Positions 60,649 to 64,000 of a stretch of DNA of 64,000 nt are shown here, piece by piece. The position numbers and the translations under genes are program-made. The DNA is taken from assembly GCF_012275535.1 (NCBI RefSeq), contig NZ_JAAVTK010000017.1:1-64000 (forward strand), in the 5' to 3' direction. A model generated the notes under the pieces. It was not told the origin of the DNA, ran no database searches, and saw only the letters and a list, made by a program, of their open reading frames with translations. This DNA is from Hymenobacter artigasi. Lineage in GTDB: Bacteria; Bacteroidota; Bacteroidia; Cytophagales; Hymenobacteraceae. Each line of letters opens with the position of its first letter. Position 1 is the first letter of the stretch.

Positions 60649-62226
60649 CTATTTAACACTTATTACAATTTGAAAATCAACTTCATAATTTTGCAGAATA
60701 GCTCGCTGCCGGGCGCTGTGGCCTTCAAACTGGTATGCCGGATACTTCATGAAGTAAGGCACATCGGCCACAACTTTTCCGGGGCGCAGGTGCACGGCAC
60801 GATAACAGGTGACGGGATAGAGGTAAGCGAAATTCAATAGTTGAAAAGCGGGCGTAGCGTGCTTTTGCGTGAGCTGGCGGCGCAGGCGCGGACCGAATAG
60901 CCGGTAGGACATCAGGTGCTCGTCGCACACACTCACCGGGCTGGCGGCAATCTGCTGGTAATCAAAGATGCCCGCGCGATACGCGACATCGCAGGGATAG
61001 TCGACGGCCAAGTAGCCAATCAGGAAAACCCCGAAATGCCCTAAAGCAATGCTGCCACTACCCCAATAGAGCCAGGCGCGGGACTGCACCGTGCGGCCAG
61101 CGGCGCGCAAGGCCACCAGCGCGCCCATGATGATGAAAGGCACAAAAAAGTGCAGCGTACGGCCATAAAACACCAGCTTATGGCCCACCTGCACCACCAG
61201 GGCATAGCCCAACCAGCCCAAAAGGACGGCCGTAATCAGGCACGCCAGCCCTCGTTCAGCACCGGAAACATCGGCTGATGAATAGAACCGCACACTAAGC
61301 CCCCACCCCACCCCGAACAACACCAATAGGCTTATGCCGAGCCAGCCTTCCACCTGCCGAAAATAGCTGCCGATGAAGCTAAACCCCTCATCAAAGCTGC
61401 CCTGGGTGACCGTGGTGGCAATATAGCGGCTGCTGGCCCAGTACGAAGTATCGCCCAGCCGGGCCAAGCCTTCGAAGGCCAGCAATACCGCCAGCATGCC
61501 GGCCAATTGCGCAACGAACGGTTTCAGCGAACGCAGCCAACCGTTGCGAGTAGCCTCGAAATTTGCCAGCAGCGCCAGAGCCAGCAGTAATAAAGGGGCC
61601 ATGAAATAGCCGGGATAAATGGTGTAGCTGACACCACCCATTACGCCAATAATTACCTGAAAACGACTGCTAAGGACTGCCCTTGGTCGAAGCAGCACCA
61701 GAAGCGCCAGAAAAAAGAAGAATAGCGAATGGTCGTAGGGCAGCAGGTGGCGCAGATAGAGGTTGGTATTCACCAGGCTCGAGTACAGGGCGAGGCCCAA
61801 CAGCGCCAGGCCGACACTAAAAAAGCGGCGGTAGATACGGTACAGAAGCAACGCATTTAGGCTCACGATGAGCACGTTGAACGCCTGCGGTACTTGCAGC
61901 GAGGGCGGGGCATTGGGGTTCAGGTCGAAGACAAGCAGCAGGATGGCCTGGCCCAGCCCCGGGATGGCCCGCCAGATGCCATCGCCGGGCCGGGCCCCCA
62001 TGGAGTTGATGTAGCGCAGAAATTCCTGCCCGTGGCCTTCGCCGAGGGCGCGCAGGCCCAGCATGGCGTTGATGTAGCGCGACTCATCCACGAAGGCCAT
62101 GGTGCCTTTGCCAATCAGGCTGAGGCGCGCCAAGGTGACCAGCACACCAACTAAAAGGGCCAGCCGTTGCGGCCGGCCCACCTGGTGCCACCAATGGCGC
62201 AAACACCAGAGAGAATTCGGTATCAA
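60649..62226 (-). CDS. GT39-like polytopic glycosyltransferase
   Basis: A protein of about 525 residues with about 10 transmembrane helices. The first extracytoplasmic loop has an acidic pair in TMAFVDESRYINAML, the usual GT-C catalytic site. The start is uncertain: there is no Met before the first helix, and a TTG at 62226 (4 nt after the asnB stop codon) is the best placed; an in-frame start at 62400 would lie inside asnB. It is probably translated after asnB and uses a polyprenyl-phosphate sugar made by one of the ArnC-like enzymes. Confidence 0.82.
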   Translation of the reverse strand: MIPNSLWCLRHWWHQVGRPQRLALLVGVLVTLARLSLIGKGTMAFVDESRYINAMLGLRALGEGHGQEFLRYINSMGARPGDGIWRAIPGLGQAILLLVFDLNPNAPPSLQVPQAFNVLIVSLNALLLYRIYRRFFSVGLALLGLALYSSLVNTNLYLRHLLPYDHSLFFFFLALLVLLRPRAVLSSRFQVIIGVMGGVSYTIYPGYFMAPLLLLALALLANFEATRNGWLRSLKPFVAQLAGMLAVLLAFEGLARLGDTSYWASSRYIATTVTQGSFDEGFSFIGSYFRQVEGWLGISLLVLFGVGWGLSVRFYSSADVSGAERGLACLITAVLLGWLGYALVVQVGHKLVFYGRTLHFFVPFIIMGALVALRAAGRTVQSRAWLYWGSGSIALGHFGVFLIGYLAVDYPCDVAYRAGIFDYQQIAASPVSVCDEHLMSYRLFGPRLRRQLTQKHATPAFQLLNFAYLYPVTCYRAVHLRPGKVVADVPYFMKYPAYQFEGHSARQRAILQNYEVDFQIVISVK

Positions 62227-62230
62227 TAAC

Positions 62231-64000
62231 TTAGGCCATGTACTGCTTCCACCACGTCTGGAAGACGATGAGGCCCCAGATGCGGGCGTGCACATCGCCG
62301 GGGCTGCGCGAGAACAGCTGCTTTTTGAGGGCGCCGATGGCCTGCACGTCGAAAATGCCCTGGGCTTCGATGAAGTCGTCGCGCAGCAGGTCGTCCTCAA
62401 TCAGGCTGCGCAGCTCGCCGCGCATCCACTTCAACAGGGGCACTTCGAAGCCGTGCTTGGGACGGTCATAGAGCTCAACGGGCAGCTCGGCGCGGAAAGC
62501 GTCCTGCACGATGCGCTTCTTCATCGTGGCGTCCACCTTGCTGGTAACGGGGATGGAAAAGGCGAAATCGACCACTTTGTAGTCGAGGAAGGGTGTGCGC
62601 ACTTCCAGCGAGTTGGCCATGCTCATCATGTCCACTTTCGTGAGCATGTCGTAGGGCAGCACCAGGGTCATGTCGGTGAGCAGCACTTCGTTGAGGTCAC
62701 CGTCGGCGTGCAGGTGCTCCAGAATGTCCTTGCGGCGCTTGGCGGCGGCTTTCTTGCCCACCTTGCGGCGGCTGGCGGCGCTGAGCAGGGTGTTGGCATC
62801 GGTGGCCGAGGCGAAGCTGGCCCAGTCCCAGTACCGGTCTTTCACGCCGGCCGTCATGCCGCGCGAGAAGCGCTGGAGCTGCCGCACGCGGTTGCCAAAG
62901 AAGCTGTTGCGCGACTTGGGCAACGCGTCCCATACGAAGCCCAGGGCCGTGACGGCCTCGGCCTTCACACCGCCCTGGCGCACCTTGAACTCGCCCATGT
63001 GCTTGTTGTAGCCGCCGAACATCTCGTCGGCCCCGTCGCCGCTTAGGGCCACGGTGACGTGCTGGCGGGTGCGCTGGCTGAGGATGTACACGGCCAGGGC
63101 CGAGGAGTCGGCAAACGGCTCATCCAAGTAATCCAGCATGCTGTGGATGTGCTCGTAGAGGTCGTCGTTGGTGAGCGAGAAAACCGTGTGGTTGGTCTTG
63201 TGGCGGGCGGCCACGAGGTTGGCGTACTTGGTTTCGTCGAAGAAGGGCTCGTCTTTGAAACCGATGCTGAACGTGTTGAGATGCGGCGTGTGGCGGGCGG
63301 CCAGCGCGGTAATCACGCTGGAGTCGATGCCGCCGCTGAGGAAAGCGCCGAGGGGCACATCAGCCACGAGGCGGCGCTGCACGGCCCCGTCCATGAGGTC
63401 GACCAGCTTGTGCTGCTGCTGCTCGTAGGTGAGCTTGTTTTTAGCGACTTTTTTGGGGTCGTAGGGAATTTTGTACCACGCCTTGCCCACCACCTTGTTG
63501 TTCTTGATATACAGGTAGTGGCCGGGCAGCATCTTCTTCACGCCCTTGAAAATGCTGGCGGGGCCGGGGATGTAGTTGAGCTGCAAATACTGGCTCAGGG
63601 CCACGAAATCAAGCTTGCGCGGCACGCCTAGGGCCATCATCGACTTCATCTCCGACGCCAGAAACAGCTTGTCCTCGTCGCGGTAGATGAGCAGGGGTTT
63701 CACGCCGTATCGGTCACGAGCGATGAGCAGCGAGTTTTCCTCCTTATCGTAGATGGAGAAGGCGAAAAAGCCGTTCAGCTTTTTGATAAAGCTGCGGCCC
63801 TCGGTGATGTAGAGCTGGAGGATAACCTCCGTATCGGTCTGGGAATGAAAGGTACAGCCGCGCTTAATCAGCTTTTCGCGCAGCTCGCGGTAGTTGAATA
63901 TCTCGCCGTTGAAAACGATTGTATAGCGCCCCGACGCGTCGGTCATCGGCTGGTTGCCGTCGGCCGAAAGGTCGAGGATGGCCAGCCGGCGGAAGCCCAG
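62231..64000 (-). CDS. asnB: Asparagine synthase (glutamine-hydrolysing), 5' end outside the window
   Basis: The visible 589 codons lack the start and the N-terminal nucleophile Cys. The frame is open to the window edge, where it reads FRRLAILDLSADGNQPM, a conserved part of the glutaminase domain. The synthetase domain has the PP-loop AFLSGGIDSSVITALAA and SGDGADEMFGGYNKHM. Such genes are common in polysaccharide and peptidoglycan loci, where they may amidate a sugar carboxylate instead of Asp. That would fit a uronic acid made by ugd but is unproven. Confidence 0.95.
   Translation of the reverse strand: MGFRRLAILDLSADGNQPMTDASGRYTIVFNGEIFNYRELREKLIKRGCTFHSQTDTEVILQLYITEGRSFIKKLNGFFAFSIYDKEENSLLIARDRYGVKPLLIYRDEDKLFLASEMKSMMALGVPRKLDFVALSQYLQLNYIPGPASIFKGVKKMLPGHYLYIKNNKVVGKAWYKIPYDPKKVAKNKLTYEQQQHKLVDLMDGAVQRRLVADVPLGAFLSGGIDSSVITALAARHTPHLNTFSIGFKDEPFFDETKYANLVAARHKTNHTVFSLTNDDLYEHIHSMLDYLDEPFADSSALAVYILSQRTRQHVTVALSGDGADEMFGGYNKHMGEFKVRQGGVKAEAVTALGFVWDALPKSRNSFFGNRVRQLQRFSRGMTAGVKDRYWDWASFASATDANTLLSAASRRKVGKKAAAKRRKDILEHLHADGDLNEVLLTDMTLVLPYDMLTKVDMMSMANSLEVRTPFLDYKVVDFAFSIPVTSKVDATMKKRIVQDAFRAELPVELYDRPKHGFEVPLLKWMRGELRSLIEDDLLRDDFIEAQGIFDVQAIGALKKQLFSRSPGDVHARIWGLIVFQTWWKQYMA

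Noticed and set aside
62227-62400. N-terminal extension of the GT39-like protein
   Set aside because: It lies wholly inside asnB and translates to Ser/Pro/Cys-rich sequence unlike a membrane protein.
1-64000. tRNA, rRNA, insertion sequences, phage or defence genes
   Set aside because: I saw no tRNA-like cloverleaf, transposase, integrase, restriction or phage-structural protein while reading both strands; a dedicated tRNA/ncRNA search was not possible.

Overview
The window looks like chromosomal DNA of a GC-rich Bacteroidota, most likely Hymenobacter or a close Cytophagales relative. Supporting signs are the Bacteroidota -7 promoter motif TAnnTTTG ahead of many genes, near absence of Shine-Dalgarno sites, a bacillithiol gene (bshA), a GH3/beta-lactamase fusion, a DUF2490-type protein, and many dispersed palindromes. 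The genus assignment is inference from gene content, not from a marker gene.

Region 1 (1-27.4 kb) is mostly housekeeping: two rhomboid proteases, mutL, a NagZ-like GH3 fused to a serine beta-lactamase domain, a DUF2490-type protein, bshA, an IscA/HesB-type Fe-S protein, a YetF/DUF421 protein, a penicillin acylase, a cupin, a ChaN-like protein, a NatAB-type ABC exporter, an ECF sigma factor with a membrane partner, grpE-dnaJ, obg, adk, hpt and a membrane pyrophosphatase. Palindromic repeats fill many of the gaps.

Region 2 (27.4-34.1 kb) is transitional and visibly less GC-rich. It holds a frameshifted acyltransferase-3 gene, a GT39-like membrane glycosyltransferase, an M42-like metallopeptidase and a decayed copy of that peptidase's 3' end, a secreted TPR-like protein, and a polytopic membrane protein that could be a glycan polymerase.

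Region 3 (34.1-64 kb) is one large surface-polysaccharide locus, almost entirely on the minus strand. In transcription order it runs: asnB (5' end outside the window), a GT39-like protein, ugd, a UDP-xylose synthase, fdtA, a GNAT, fdtB, an ArnC-like GT2, a WbqC protein, another ArnC-like GT2, a NeuD-type acetyltransferase, wecE, an MsbA/PglK-like ABC flippase, an aminotransferase, NeuD and GT2 set that is duplicated and partly destroyed, then a run of GT2 and GT4 glycosyltransferases. UDP-GlcA, UDP-Xyl, dTDP-Fuc3N(Ac) and dTDP-Fuc4N(Ac), plus probably a viosamine-type sugar, are the predicted precursors. The dTDP-glucose enzymes RmlA and RmlB are not in the window.

The most noteworthy observations are a duplicated aminotransferase-NeuD-GT2 module that has recombined into an in-frame GT2/aminotransferase chimera, a direct-repeat relic of the M42 peptidase on the far side of a glycosyltransferase, and REPIN-like palindromes whose inner stems covary around a conserved loop.
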